A model generated the notes under the pieces. That model had not been told where the DNA came from and did not search any database. It saw only the letters and a program-made list of their open reading frames with translations. A stretch of DNA of 64,000 nucleotides from CBDIHH01 sp965279095 (lineage in GTDB: Bacteria; Pseudomonadota; Alphaproteobacteria; Caulobacterales; Caulobacteraceae): contig CBDIHH010000003.1 in assembly GCA_965279095.1 (NCBI GenBank), forward strand, positions 248,001 to 312,000, written 5' to 3'. The position numbers and the translations under genes were made by a program. This document shows positions 23,396 through 32,631 of this stretch, piece after piece (the stretch's first letter is position 1; each line of letters begins with the position of its first letter).

Positions 23396-24313
23396 TTGAC
23401 GTCGAGCCCGGACTTCGAAAATCAGGCCGCCATCGGCCGGGTCACCTGTGGCTGGAAACTGCCTCACCTGTCTCTGGATCAGGTTCGGCCGTATTGGCGC
23501 GACGCCCATAGCCCGACGATCGCGCGGCGCGCGGGGGTATGGGAGTACCGTCACTTCCCGCTCGATCCGGTCCGCCCCGGCCTGTTCGCCCACCAGCCCG
23601 GGATCGGCTATCAGCCGCGCGTCGACCAGCAGCTGATGTGGATCTCTGACGTCCGCTATTTCGATCAGGCCGGCCTGGACGCCTTCGGTCTCTCGCCCGC
23701 TCCCGAGGTCAAGGCGAAAATCCTGCAGGACATCGATATGATCGTCGACCAGAGCACGACTTATCTGGTCCTGGGGGACGGCGGCCGGACTCTGGTGGAC
23801 GCCACCGGGGAGGCCGCCCCCGCCGGCCCGACACGCTTCCCCACCTTCGCGGTCTTTCTGCGGGCGCGGGACGGCGAGGCGTCCTTCCGTGAGACCGTGC
23901 GCCGCATGGCGGGCCAGTGGGCGGACACGCCGGGCGTAAAACGGGTTCGGGTTTCCCTGTTCGAGGTCCCCGACATGGAGGCCGAACGAAAGGCCGGCTA
24001 TCCAGTGAAGACCCATCCTGCCCCGTTGCAGTACCAGGCCTGGATCGATCTTGCCCTGGAACACGAGGGCGTCGCCGCGGCGCTTATGAGCGCTGGCGAC
24101 GGGATCGACTACGCGGCCGACATCAAGGACGTCCACGCCTATCCGGTCCCGGCTGTCTACACCTTCAACTACCGCGGCAGGCCAACCCTGGCCGGCCTGC
24201 GGGGTTATCCCGCGGCGGAGGCGATCCGCAACCTCGGCGCCGAGCACCAGAAGGACGTGGCGACCCTGGAATGGCTTTACGGCGACGTCGCCGCGGGCGG
24301 GCCCTACGCATGA
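23396..24313 (+). CDS. EthD-like dimeric alpha-beta-barrel protein (tandem)
   Basis: 305 residues from a TTG start. The first half begins with AIGRVTCGWKLPHLSLDQVR and continues YWRDAHSPTIARRAGVWEYR, the F/Y-x-x-Y-W-x-x-x-H-x-P pattern of EthD-type ferredoxin-like barrels. The second half (about 150-290) again has a barrel layout (FPTFAVFLRA...QYQAWIDLALE). EthD proteins accompany oxidative degradation systems and some act as cyclases, dehydratases or monooxygenase helpers. The stop overlaps the ATG of the MmgE/PrpD gene by ATGA, so the two are translationally coupled. A GntR-type operator lies upstream. Confidence 0.72.
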   Translation: MTSSPDFENQAAIGRVTCGWKLPHLSLDQVRPYWRDAHSPTIARRAGVWEYRHFPLDPVRPGLFAHQPGIGYQPRVDQQLMWISDVRYFDQAGLDAFGLSPAPEVKAKILQDIDMIVDQSTTYLVLGDGGRTLVDATGEAAPAGPTRFPTFAVFLRARDGEASFRETVRRMAGQWADTPGVKRVRVSLFEVPDMEAERKAGYPVKTHPAPLQYQAWIDLALEHEGVAAALMSAGDGIDYAADIKDVHAYPVPAVYTFNYRGRPTLAGLRGYPAAEAIRNLGAEHQKDVATLEWLYGDVAAGGPYA

Positions 24314-25671
24314 GCCTTCCCACCGTATCTGAGCGGCTCGTCGCCTTCGTCCGAGAATGGACGCCCAAGGTCCCCAGCGAGGTCCGCCACGAGGCCTGCC
24401 GTCTGGTCATCAACCAGCTGAAGGCCTCCGTCGGCGCAGTCGACCACCCTGCCGTCGCCATCCTTCACGACTGGGCCAAAAAGACCGGTCCGCAGGGCGA
24501 CGCCAGCGTTGTCTGGCTGGGCGGCAAGCTCGCGCCGGAGCAGGCCTGTGTCGTGAACGCGGCCCTTTACGAGGTGCTGGACTTCAACGAAACCTATATC
24601 CCGACGTTCCAGCATGCCGTTTCCGGCGTGCTGCCCGCGGTCCTGGCCGAGGCTGAGGTCCTGGGTTCCAGCGGCGCCGCCACGCTGGACGCCCTGGCCC
24701 TGGGCATCGAGGCGGAACTGGCCATTGCCCGCATCCTGATGCCGACGGCCTATTTCCGGGGCTTCGTCCCCGGCGGCATCACTGGCGCGATCGGCGGCGC
24801 GGTGGGCTGCGGCATCCTCGGCGGCCTGGATGACATCCAGCTGCGAAACGCCATCGGCCTGGCGATGAACTCGGGGCAGGGGTGTTATATCTCCGCCGGC
24901 AGCATGGCCCTGCCCTATGTGATGGGCATGACCGCCCGCAACGGCCTCACCGCCTACCACCTGGCCCGGATGGGCTTTGACGCCCCCGCCTACGCCTTCG
25001 AAGGCGAGAAGGGGATGCTGCCGTCCTATTCCGACGAGGGCCCGGCAAAGATAGACGGCGTCTTGGGAGAGTTGGGCTCGACGTGGCGGATCAAGGGCCA
25101 GAGCTACAAGACCGTGCCGACCGAAACCATAACCCACGGTCCGATCGAATGCGTGCTGGAGATCCGCAGACGTGCGGGAGATCGCCAGCCGGCGCGGCTG
25201 CGCTTCAAGGTGGCGCCGATTGTGGTGCAGATCGCGATGGAGCGGGGCGAGCGGTTCGGCGTGCCGACCAATGACCTCGAAGCCAAATTCGACCTACGAC
25301 ACTGCGCTGCCGCCGCCTGGGTGCGGGGGCGTTTCACCCTGGCCGAGATGCGCGAAGGCGCCTTTGCCGATCCCGCCATTATTGATTTGCGGTCACGCAC
25401 CGACCTGCTGCCCGACGATAGCCAGAAGACCTTCGATGGCGCGGGCCTTGAAGTGGAGTTCACGGACGGATCGAAGGAGGTCGTGTTCATTCCCAACTTC
25501 CTCGGCACGCCGGGCAATCCCATGAACGACGACCAGCTGTCGGACGTATTCCGCGTATCGGCGGAGGCGTTCCTGACGCCCGGCCGCTCGCAGGCGGTCC
25601 TCGACGCCGCATGGGCGCTGGACAAGGCGCCCACCATCCACGCCTTCATGGCCCTGCTGAGCAAGGGCTGA
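24310..25671 (+). CDS. MmgE/PrpD-family protein (2-methylcitrate dehydratase-like)
   Basis: A 453-residue protein with the MmgE/PrpD fold. The N-terminal helical domain shows VNAALYEVLDFNETYIPTFQ, followed by HAVSGVLPAVLAEAEVLGSS (residues 75-115), matching the family's NA...D.dD...HP...pA.lA.ae pattern, then RGFVPGGITGAIGGAVGCGI near 157 and GQSYKTVPTETITHGPIECV near 262 (the usual K.YP...T H block). Relatives include 2-methylcitrate and aconitate-type dehydratases, iminodisuccinate epimerase and itaconate decarboxylase. It is translationally coupled to the EthD-like gene and followed by a hydrolase. Likely a lyase or isomerase step in the pathway. Confidence 0.85.
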   Translation: MSLPTVSERLVAFVREWTPKVPSEVRHEACRLVINQLKASVGAVDHPAVAILHDWAKKTGPQGDASVVWLGGKLAPEQACVVNAALYEVLDFNETYIPTFQHAVSGVLPAVLAEAEVLGSSGAATLDALALGIEAELAIARILMPTAYFRGFVPGGITGAIGGAVGCGILGGLDDIQLRNAIGLAMNSGQGCYISAGSMALPYVMGMTARNGLTAYHLARMGFDAPAYAFEGEKGMLPSYSDEGPAKIDGVLGELGSTWRIKGQSYKTVPTETITHGPIECVLEIRRRAGDRQPARLRFKVAPIVVQIAMERGERFGVPTNDLEAKFDLRHCAAAAWVRGRFTLAEMREGAFADPAIIDLRSRTDLLPDDSQKTFDGAGLEVEFTDGSKEVVFIPNFLGTPGNPMNDDQLSDVFRVSAEAFLTPGRSQAVLDAAWALDKAPTIHAFMALLSKG

Positions 25672-25694
25672 GGCCCGACCGTCGAGGTTTCCCA

Positions 25695-26501
25695 ATGCCC
25701 ACCGTCAATCTGGCCGCCGGCGACGCCACGATCTGGTACAACAGGGTCGGACAAGGCGCGCCGTTGCTTCAGATCCACGGCTCGGCCTTCGGCCATCGCA
25801 ACTTCGAGAAGCTGACGCCGCTCATGGCCCGGCGCTACGAGGTCATCGAGATGGACTTGCCTGGCTACGGCGAGAGCACCGGGCTGCCGGCCTCGACCAT
25901 GGCCGGGATCGCCGATCAGGTGTTCGATTTCATTCAGGCGGCGAATCTGGGACGCATCCATGTCCATGGCACCTCGTTCGGCGCCATGATCGCCCTGGCC
26001 CTCGCGGCGCGGCATCCCGAGGCGGTGGACAAGCTTGTGCTGAGCTGCTTCCTCACCCGCTACGACAACGCCGCCCGGATGATGCGGGGCACCTGGAAGC
26101 GGGCGGCCCTGGGCCTGGGGATGGAGTTCGTCGCTGATCTGACGTCCGTCGCCGGCTTCGCGCGCGGCTTCTATGACCGCGAGGACGCCCCGGCGCAGTT
26201 ACAGTCCATGCGCGAGGCGTTCGCCAAGAATACGCCGCAGGCCTTCGTCGCCGGCACCGAGGCGATCGAGCGGACGGACCTGTCCGAGTTTATCCCCCAC
26301 GTCTCGGCCCCGACGTTGATGCTCGCCGGCGCCGAGGACAACATGACGCCTTTTCAGCCGTCGCCCAGCGGCGTCGGCTTCGGCGACATCAAGGACAGGA
26401 TGCGCAACGCGCGGCTGGAAGTGCTGCCCGACTGCGGCCACTACCTGGTGATCGAGCAGCCGGAGCTGTGCGCCGCGCGTATCATCGACTTTATCGGTTA
26501 A
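25695..26501 (+). CDS. Alpha/beta hydrolase
   Basis: A 268-residue single-domain alpha/beta hydrolase. PLLQIHGSAFGHRNFEKLTP near 24 (HG oxyanion), VIEMDLPGYGEST near 52, the elbow VHGTSFGAMIALALA with Ser94, PTLMLAGAEDNMTPF near 210 (Asp) and LPDCGHYLVIEQPE near 250 (His) give a complete triad. The start ATG at 25695 is 23 bp after the MmgE/PrpD stop, so it is the third gene of the EthD operon. The stop overlaps the convergent amidase stop by 4 bp. Possibly an enol-lactone or ester hydrolase or C-C hydrolase. Confidence 0.85.
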   Translation: MPTVNLAAGDATIWYNRVGQGAPLLQIHGSAFGHRNFEKLTPLMARRYEVIEMDLPGYGESTGLPASTMAGIADQVFDFIQAANLGRIHVHGTSFGAMIALALAARHPEAVDKLVLSCFLTRYDNAARMMRGTWKRAALGLGMEFVADLTSVAGFARGFYDREDAPAQLQSMREAFAKNTPQAFVAGTEAIERTDLSEFIPHVSAPTLMLAGAEDNMTPFQPSPSGVGFGDIKDRMRNARLEVLPDCGHYLVIEQPELCAARIIDFIG

Positions 26502-27781
26502 GCGAGCGCCGCGCCAATGGCCGTGGCCGCCGCAAGCACCTGGCGGTCCGCGTAGCGTGGCCCTGTCACGGTCAGGCCCACCGGCAGGCCCAGGGGTCCA
26601 TCGAGGCCTGGAACGTTGACGCAGGGCGTGTGTAACAGCGTCCACAGGCCGTTGAAGATCATGGCCCCCGTCTGCCCGAGCCCCTCCGGCGCCTCGCCCG
26701 GCACGGACGGCGCCAGCACGGCGTCATAGCGGGACGCCAGCGCGTCGAACACCGGTCGACAGGCCGCCGCGATGTCATAGGCCTGCCGCAGATCCTCGCG
26801 GCTGACGCCCTCGGCGTTATTGACCATGTCGACGATGTTGGGATGCAATTGCCCTGGGCTGGTGCGGTATTCCGGCAGGAAGGCGCTGCGGCCCTCGGCG
26901 CGCATGATCAGGCCTTGCAGGACGGGCAGCCGCTCAAAGGGCGAGGGCAGGTCCAGCATCTCGATCACCGCGCCGGCCTCGCCCAAACGCCGGGCGGCCT
27001 CGTCGAGCGCGCTCACCGTCGCCGGCCCGGCCTGGTCCCACACAGGGGTTCGGCAGATCGCGATTCGCGCGCCCTGGAGGACGAAGGGCGCCATCGCGCA
27101 GGGCTCGGGATCCAGCACGTCGTACAGCAGTCCGAGATCCTCGCCGGAGCGTGCGAACCAGCCCAGGGTGTCGAGGGACACGGCGAACCGTCGGCACCCT
27201 TCGGTGCTGATCAGGCCCCAGGTGGGCTTTACCCCCCAGATTCCGCAAAAGGCGGCCGGCCGGATCACTGACCCGCCCGTCTGAGTTCCCAGCGACACCG
27301 GGACGTGCCGGTCCGCCACCACCGCGGCCGAGCCGCTCGATGAGCCGCCGGGGGTGTGGGCGAGATCGCGGGGATTGCGCGTGGGCGCGGGGCGGCCGGT
27401 GGAGGCGAACTCCACCGTCTCGGTCTTGCCAAATATGAGGGCCCCAGCGGCGCGCAGAATATGAACGCAGGCGGCATCGACCGTTGGGTGATGGCCCTCA
27501 TAGATCGGCGAATTATATTGGGTCGGCATGTCGCGGGTCAGGATGACGTCCTTGATGCCGATGGGCAGCCCATGTAGCGGGCCCCTGGGGCCGGCCTCAT
27601 CCAGCGCCCTCGCCGCCGCCAGCACCTGGCCGCTGTCCAGATAGCTCCAACCCTCTATGTCAGTCTCGCGGTCCTCGGCGTGCGCCAGCAATCGGGCGGC
27701 GTAGGTTTCCACGCGTAATTCGCCGCTGCGCAGACGCGCGAGCGCTTCAGAGGCCGTCAGTCGGATCAGGTCGTCGCTCAT
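26498..27781 (-). CDS. Amidase-signature family hydrolase
   Basis: A 427-residue amidase. The Ser-cisSer-Lys triad elements are visible: LPIGIKDVILTRDMPT near 70 (Lys), HTPGGSSSGSAAVVADRHVP near 135 (Gly/Ser-rich signature) and SLGTQTGGSVIRPAAFCGIW near 158 (nucleophile Ser). The C-terminal part (VLAPSVPGEAPEGLGQTGAM, then NVPGLDGPLGLPVGL) is standard. It hydrolyses an amide, or occasionally an ester. Its ATG overlaps the stop of the upstream hydrolase at 27778 (ATGA), so the two are coupled and may act on the same conjugate. Confidence 0.9.
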   Translation of the reverse strand: MSDDLIRLTASEALARLRSGELRVETYAARLLAHAEDRETDIEGWSYLDSGQVLAAARALDEAGPRGPLHGLPIGIKDVILTRDMPTQYNSPIYEGHHPTVDAACVHILRAAGALIFGKTETVEFASTGRPAPTRNPRDLAHTPGGSSSGSAAVVADRHVPVSLGTQTGGSVIRPAAFCGIWGVKPTWGLISTEGCRRFAVSLDTLGWFARSGEDLGLLYDVLDPEPCAMAPFVLQGARIAICRTPVWDQAGPATVSALDEAARRLGEAGAVIEMLDLPSPFERLPVLQGLIMRAEGRSAFLPEYRTSPGQLHPNIVDMVNNAEGVSREDLRQAYDIAAACRPVFDALASRYDAVLAPSVPGEAPEGLGQTGAMIFNGLWTLLHTPCVNVPGLDGPLGLPVGLTVTGPRYADRQVLAAATAIGAALA

Positions 27782-28596
27782 GATCGGGAATCAATCCCGC
27801 TCGCCGGCGAGCCCAGGAATGCGTCGGCGCGGTCGGCCAACTCATCTGCGGCGAGGTCGAGCACGGCATGGGATAGATGCGGCAATTCCACAACGCGCGC
27901 ATCGCCCATGGCCTGGGCTGCGGCGCGGGAGGCCTCGGACAGATGGTTGTCAGGGTTCAGCACCACCGCCGATTGGCGCACCAAGGGCAGGCGCGTTTCG
28001 GCTTCGTATCGGAACGCGGAGTCATGCGCCCACCAACCGTGTGGCCAGGCCGTCAGTTCATCGACGAAGTGGGCGAACCCCTGCGGCAGCGGCACGCCAT
28101 GCGCCCGGTCCGTGATGAAGAAGCGCCACCGTTCGTCGAACTGGGCCAGACCGTCGCTGAGCACATGGGGGCTGCCCAGCTTTTCGAGCCATGATCCCCG
28201 GTCGTCCGGGGGGAAGTAGGGAACGCCCACGAGCACCAGCCGCCGCACCAGATCGGGACGCTGCGCCGCCAGTTCGATCGCGAGCAGGGCGCCGGTGTGG
28301 TAGCCAAACAGATCGACGGGGGCCGCGCCGCAGGTCTCGATCGCCTCGGCGAGCGACGCGGCGTAGCGCGCCACATCCCAGCGTTCGGCCGGCCTGTCCG
28401 AGCCGCCATAGCCCGGCGTGTCGGGCGCGATGCATTGGCGCCGCCCTGCCAAGCGGGTCATCACCGCCTCAAACGTGCGGCCTGAATAGGCGGTGGCGTG
28501 CAGGCACCACAACGGGGGCGTTCCAGGAACGGCCTCCGTTTCGCGCAGATGAATCTGCCCTGTTGAAATTCGGATGTAGCGTTTGTCGATCGGCAA
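27778..28596 (-). CDS. Alpha/beta-hydrolase-fold protein with His at the nucleophile position
   Basis: A 272-residue alpha/beta fold protein. LWCLHATAYSGRTFEAVMTR near 28, CIAPDTPGYGGSDRP near 55 and VELPHLSHAVLDLA near 245 follow the fold, but the nucleophile elbow reads DLFGYHTGALLAIEL, with His100 where Ser/Cys/Asp is expected. A similar GYHTG elbow occurs, from memory, in part of the superfamily; the reaction may not be ordinary serine hydrolysis. It is coupled to the amidase downstream. The 155-bp gap on the other side, to the racemase-like gene, holds no clear operator. Confidence 0.75.
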   Translation of the reverse strand: MPIDKRYIRISTGQIHLRETEAVPGTPPLWCLHATAYSGRTFEAVMTRLAGRRQCIAPDTPGYGGSDRPAERWDVARYAASLAEAIETCGAAPVDLFGYHTGALLAIELAAQRPDLVRRLVLVGVPYFPPDDRGSWLEKLGSPHVLSDGLAQFDERWRFFITDRAHGVPLPQGFAHFVDELTAWPHGWWAHDSAFRYEAETRLPLVRQSAVVLNPDNHLSEASRAAAQAMGDARVVELPHLSHAVLDLAADELADRADAFLGSPASGIDSRS

Positions 28597-28751
28597 CAGT
28601 CATGTCCTTAGCCGGCGGCGCAGGATCGGGCGGCCTCAGCCCACTGCTATAGCGGCGCGATTTGCGCCTGTCGGATATATGCCTTGGGCCAGTATTGAAA
28701 TCGCGAGTTTACCCTTGCGTTCGCTGGCTTGGGACCACCACCCTGTCGGCC

Positions 28752-29513
28752 ATGAACAAGACGGCCTTCATCCGCCGCGGGCCTGATCGACGGGTCGGTT
28801 TCGTCGTGCCGCGAAGCAATACGGTATGCGAGGCCGAATTCAACAGGATGGCCTCGCCGGGCCTGTCGTTCCACGCGGCGCGAATGCGTTACGCCGCCGG
28901 GGCGCGAGCGCCGGACATGTCGCGCTTCATGCTGGACGCCCTGATCGATCCCCTGGCCGATCTGGCGCTCTGCGATATCGATTTGATGTTGCTCGGATGC
29001 TCGACCGCCTCGATGGCCTGCGACCCCGAGGCCTTGAAAGGGACGGTGCAGCAGACGCTCGACAGGCCGTTCCTGGACGTGTGGAGCGTGACCCTTGACG
29101 CGTTGGAGCGCGTCGGGGTGCGGCAGGTGGCGCTCTTCACGCCCTATGTCGAGGACGGCAATCGCGCCGTGGCGCGGGTGTTGGACCGCCGCGGCCTGAC
29201 CGTTGTCGCTGACCGCGGCCTGGGTCTGAACACCTCCCCGGAAAGATTCCGAGCGGCGTCCAGGCTGGAGCCCGACGACATCGCCGACCATGTGCGGTCA
29301 ATGGACCTGGCGGGGGCGGATGGCTTGCTGCTGGCGTGCTGCGACATGCCGACGTTCGACGCCATTCCCCGGCTCGAGGACACCTTTGGTCTGCCGGTCA
29401 TCAGCACGATTCAGGCCCTGTATTGGGCCGCCATGCAAACCCTGGGCATGGCCTGTTCCCCTGCGGCCCCGGGGCGCCTCTTCGCGATGTCAGCCTCCCC
29501 GGCGCGGCAATGA
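28752..29513 (+). CDS. Asp/Glu racemase-superfamily protein (maleate isomerase/arylmalonate decarboxylase-like)
   Basis: The ATG at 28752 gives 253 residues. RRVGFVVPRSNTVCEAEFNR near 14 resembles the maleate isomerase start (G.i.P..n...e.e). Two Cys-containing loops lie at the expected catalytic positions: DLMLLGCSTASMACD near 80 and GLLLACCDMPTFDAI near 197. Members isomerise maleate to fumarate, decarboxylate arylmalonates or racemise amino acids. Beside MmgE/PrpD and FAH-type genes, isomerisation of a ring-cleavage diacid is plausible. Followed 21 bp later by an FAD monooxygenase, so a two-gene operon is likely. Confidence 0.8.
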   Translation: MNKTAFIRRGPDRRVGFVVPRSNTVCEAEFNRMASPGLSFHAARMRYAAGARAPDMSRFMLDALIDPLADLALCDIDLMLLGCSTASMACDPEALKGTVQQTLDRPFLDVWSVTLDALERVGVRQVALFTPYVEDGNRAVARVLDRRGLTVVADRGLGLNTSPERFRAASRLEPDDIADHVRSMDLAGADGLLLACCDMPTFDAIPRLEDTFGLPVISTIQALYWAAMQTLGMACSPAAPGRLFAMSASPARQ

Positions 29514-29534
29514 TCAACAACAGGTGGTGACATC

Positions 29535-30740
29535 ATGACTGAGCCCGTGGTTCTCATCGCTGGCGCGGGTATCGGAGGTCTGACCGCCGCGCTCGCCCTA
29601 CAGCAGCAGGGCTTCACCGTGCGCGTCTTCGAACAGGCGCCGGCCTTGGGCGATGTGGGCGCGGGGCTGCAGATCAGCGCCAACGGGTCCAGGGTGCTGA
29701 TCGACCTGGGGCTCGGCGAGGCCATGGATGCGATCGCCGCATCGAGCGCCGGCCGAGAGATCAGGCTCTGGAGCAGCGGACAGACCTGGCGGCCCTATGA
29801 GGTGTCGATCAATTCCATGGCGCTTTACGGCGCGCCCTACTGGCTCGTCCATCGCGGCGACCTCCACCGGGTCCTGCTGGACGCCGTTCAGCGCGCCGAT
29901 CCCCTGGCTGTGGCGCCCGGACGGCGGGTGGTCGATTGTGTCGAGGTGGGCGACACCGTCGAGGTGAGGCTGCAGACGGGGGAGGCGGTGGCCGGGGATG
30001 TCCTGATCGCTGCGGACGGCGTCCATTCGGTGATCCGCCAGAAACTGGCCCCGGGCGCCACAGCCCAGTTCACCGGCAAGATGGCCTGGCGCGGGCTTGT
30101 GCCCATGTCTCGCCTCGGCGACTTCCAGGGCAGGGACGTGGCGACCAACTGGATCGGGGTCGGGCGAAACGTGATCACCTACCCCGTGCGCCGCGGCGAG
30201 ATGCTCAATTTTGTGGGCATCGTCGAGCGCAGCGACTGGACCGGGGAGTCATGGACGGAGCAGGCGGATCTCGCCGAGTGTCTGGCTGATTTTGCCGGGT
30301 GGCACGAAGACGTCTTGACGGTCATTTCCCAGCTCGACGCCGCGTTCAAATGGGCGCTGCTCAGCCGCCCTCCGCTCGAACGCTGGACGGTTTCGCGAAC
30401 CACCCTGCTGGGGGACGCGGCCCATGCGACCTTGCCCTTCCTGGGTCAGGGGGCGGTCATGGCGATCGAGGACGCCGGCGTTCTGGGCCGATGCCTGGGG
30501 GCGTCGCGCCATGATCTGATCCAGGGGCTCAGCCGCTATGAAACCTTGCGGCGCCCGCGAACCAGCCAGATCATCGAGCGTTCGTCCGACGCCGCCAGGC
30601 AGTTCCACAACCCGGCCTTGGCGGATGCGCAGTCCGCTGCCGCCTTCGTCGACAAGGCGTGGGAATCCACCGCCGTTGCTCAGCGATATGAGTGGATCTA
30701 CCGCTACGACTACGCAGCCGAGTCGCGCCAGGCAGCTTGA
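29535..30740 (+). CDS. FAD-dependent monooxygenase (3-hydroxybenzoate 6-hydroxylase/salicylate hydroxylase-like)
   Basis: A 401-residue class A flavin hydroxylase, third in the window. VVLIAGAGIGGLTAALALQQ is the FAD loop, VLIAADGVHSVIRQKL near 157 the DG motif and TTLLGDAAHATLPFLGQGAV near 290 the GD motif. It is more distant from the two paralogues at 15267 and 21002, has no DUF1838 partner, and has a different block after the FAD loop (GDVGAGLQISANGSRVL). It probably hydroxylates a different aromatic acid of the same route. Cotranscribed with the racemase-like gene. Confidence 0.9.
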   Translation: MTEPVVLIAGAGIGGLTAALALQQQGFTVRVFEQAPALGDVGAGLQISANGSRVLIDLGLGEAMDAIAASSAGREIRLWSSGQTWRPYEVSINSMALYGAPYWLVHRGDLHRVLLDAVQRADPLAVAPGRRVVDCVEVGDTVEVRLQTGEAVAGDVLIAADGVHSVIRQKLAPGATAQFTGKMAWRGLVPMSRLGDFQGRDVATNWIGVGRNVITYPVRRGEMLNFVGIVERSDWTGESWTEQADLAECLADFAGWHEDVLTVISQLDAAFKWALLSRPPLERWTVSRTTLLGDAAHATLPFLGQGAVMAIEDAGVLGRCLGASRHDLIQGLSRYETLRRPRTSQIIERSSDAARQFHNPALADAQSAAAFVDKAWESTAVAQRYEWIYRYDYAAESRQAA

Positions 30741-30886
30741 GGGCCGATCAACGTCCAAAGCCGGACAGGCCGCCTATTTACCGATCTACAGATAATGCCA
30801 ATCCTTGTGGCGACAGTGGGCCACGACAATCATAGGGTCGACTATCGCGTGGCCCAGACGTCGCCCGGCCACTGTCCAGCCAATCG

Positions 30887-32422
30887 GTGAAAACAATGCC
30901 CAAGCTCATTTCCAGGCGCAGCCTGACGTCGACCGGCGCCGCGATCGGCGCGCTGAGCCTGGGCCGAGGGGCCTTCGCGGCAACGGCGGGCAAGCCCTAT
31001 GACCTGATCGTTGTCGGCGGCGGCAATGCGGGCTTGCCGACGGCGATCTTCGCGGCCGATCGGGGCGGGCGGGTGCTGATCGTCGAGGCTGGCGGCGTGG
31101 TCGGCGGAACCCTGTTCCTGTCGAGCGGCCAGATGTCGGCGGCGGGCACCAAGCTACAGGCATCCAAGGGCATTCAGGACAGCCCCCAGATCTTCTACGA
31201 CGACATCATGAGGATCAGCAGGAATACCGCCGATCCCACCCTGGTGCGCTTGGCGGTGGAGAATTCCGGGGCGACCTTCGACTGGCTCACCGACCACGGT
31301 CTTCAGGTCCTGCCGGGGCACCCAGAGGTCGGTAGCACCCACGAGCCCTATTCGCGCGCGCGCTACGCGTGGGCCAAGGACGGCGGGCGGGCGATCCTGG
31401 CCGTCTTGAAGGCGCAGATGCAGCCGCATGTGGACGCCGGTCGCATCACCGTCCTGACCGGGACCGAGGTCACCGACCTGGTCATCGACGGCAAGGGCGC
31501 GGTGACGGGGGTCAAGGCCCGGACAGGCGATGCCCCCGAGGTGACCTACAGCGGCCGCTCGGTCGCCTTGACCAGCGGCGGCTACACCTCCAACCCGGAG
31601 ATGTTCCAGAAATATGAGGGCGCGCCGCTCTACGCCAGATGCACCTACCCGACGTCGCAGGGCGCCGGCGTGACCTTGGGTCTGAAGGCCGGCGGCTATA
31701 TGCGCGGCGGACAGAACCACATCCCGCTCTTCGGCGCGGTGCTCGAGGACGATCAGCTGCCCAGCCCCGTCCGTGCCCTGGTGCGCCATTTCCCGGGCGA
31801 CCGCCCGCCGTGGGAGATCTACGTCGGCAAGAACGGCAAGCGCTTCATTCAGGAAGACGCCCTCAGCCACACCGTCTATGAGCAGGGTCTGGCCGCCCAG
31901 CCCGACGAGCGCTGCTGGGTCGTGTTCGACCAGGCGATCTACGCCGCCGCCCCGCGTCTGGTGACGCCGGGCATCGGTTCGGCCTGGACGCCAGAGGACA
32001 CCCGCCGCGCCTTCGAGACAGGGGCGCCCATGTTCACCCGCGCCGACACGATCGAGGAACTGGGCCGAAAGACCGGCATGGACGCCGCCGCCCTGGCCGC
32101 GACGGTGGCCGACTATAATCTGGCGCAGTCCGGCGCCAAGGCTGACGCCCTGGGCCGCAAATACATGCCCCTGCCCATCGCCAAGGGTCCGTTCTACGCC
32201 GTTGAGCTGCGCAGCTGGGCCCTGACCGACTACGCGGGCCTGGCGGTCGACGGTCAGCTGCGCGTGATCCGCCAAAACGGACGGCCGATCCAGAACCTCT
32301 ATGCGGCGGGCGAACTCCTGGGCATGGGCCAGCTGATGGGCCGCTCGGTCTGCGGCGGCATGAGCGTCACCCCCGCCCTCACCTTCGGGCGGCTGCTCGG
32401 GTCGAAGATCGTCCCCGTCTGA
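30887..32422 (+). CDS. Tat-exported FAD-binding flavoprotein (fumarate reductase/3-ketosteroid dehydrogenase-like)
   Basis: A 511-residue flavoprotein. The N-terminus LISRRSLTSTGAAIGALSLG is a twin-arginine signal (SRRSL), so the folded FAD protein is probably periplasmic. Then YDLIVVGGGNAGLPTAIFAA (FAD loop), GTLFLSSGQMSAAGTK near 88, SVALTSGGYTSNPEMF near 220 and the C-terminal PIQNLYAAGELLGMGQLMGR, with GGMSVTPALTFGR, match the FAD_binding_2 family (fumarate reductase, tricarballylate dehydrogenase, 3-oxosteroid 1-dehydrogenase). Saturation or desaturation of a C=C bond next to a carbonyl or carboxylate is the expected chemistry. A second ATG at 30896 is possible. Confidence 0.85.
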   Translation: MKTMPKLISRRSLTSTGAAIGALSLGRGAFAATAGKPYDLIVVGGGNAGLPTAIFAADRGGRVLIVEAGGVVGGTLFLSSGQMSAAGTKLQASKGIQDSPQIFYDDIMRISRNTADPTLVRLAVENSGATFDWLTDHGLQVLPGHPEVGSTHEPYSRARYAWAKDGGRAILAVLKAQMQPHVDAGRITVLTGTEVTDLVIDGKGAVTGVKARTGDAPEVTYSGRSVALTSGGYTSNPEMFQKYEGAPLYARCTYPTSQGAGVTLGLKAGGYMRGGQNHIPLFGAVLEDDQLPSPVRALVRHFPGDRPPWEIYVGKNGKRFIQEDALSHTVYEQGLAAQPDERCWVVFDQAIYAAAPRLVTPGIGSAWTPEDTRRAFETGAPMFTRADTIEELGRKTGMDAAALAATVADYNLAQSGAKADALGRKYMPLPIAKGPFYAVELRSWALTDYAGLAVDGQLRVIRQNGRPIQNLYAAGELLGMGQLMGRSVCGGMSVTPALTFGRLLGSKIVPV

Positions 32423-32471
32423 TGGCCCTCCAGGATCGTCGATGCGCAGAACCGCATTGACACCTGGACAT

Positions 32472-32487
32472 GTATTACTCTTAATAC
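32472..32487. promoter_or_regulatory. Putative GntR-type operator, perfect half-sites GTATTA-CTCT-TAATAC
   Basis: The best copy of the GntR-type motif: both 6-bp half-sites are exact complements with a 4-bp spacer. It is 144 bp before the tannase start and precedes the 32.6-40.8 kb operon. Confidence 0.65.
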
Positions 32488-32631
32488 CTCATGACTTCGG
32501 GGCCACCGGAGGCAAGGCGATCACCGACGCCCTCATGGTCTTCGATCTCGCCGGACAGGTCTCGTGATCGATCGAAAGGGCCTGGCCCGCGCTCGACTGG
32601 CGAGAAGGGCGCACGATTGCAGGGATTCCCG

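Noticed and set aside
30770..30800. A further GntR-type site before the Tat flavoprotein (ends ATAATGCC)
   Set aside because: The left half-site matches at only about three of six positions.
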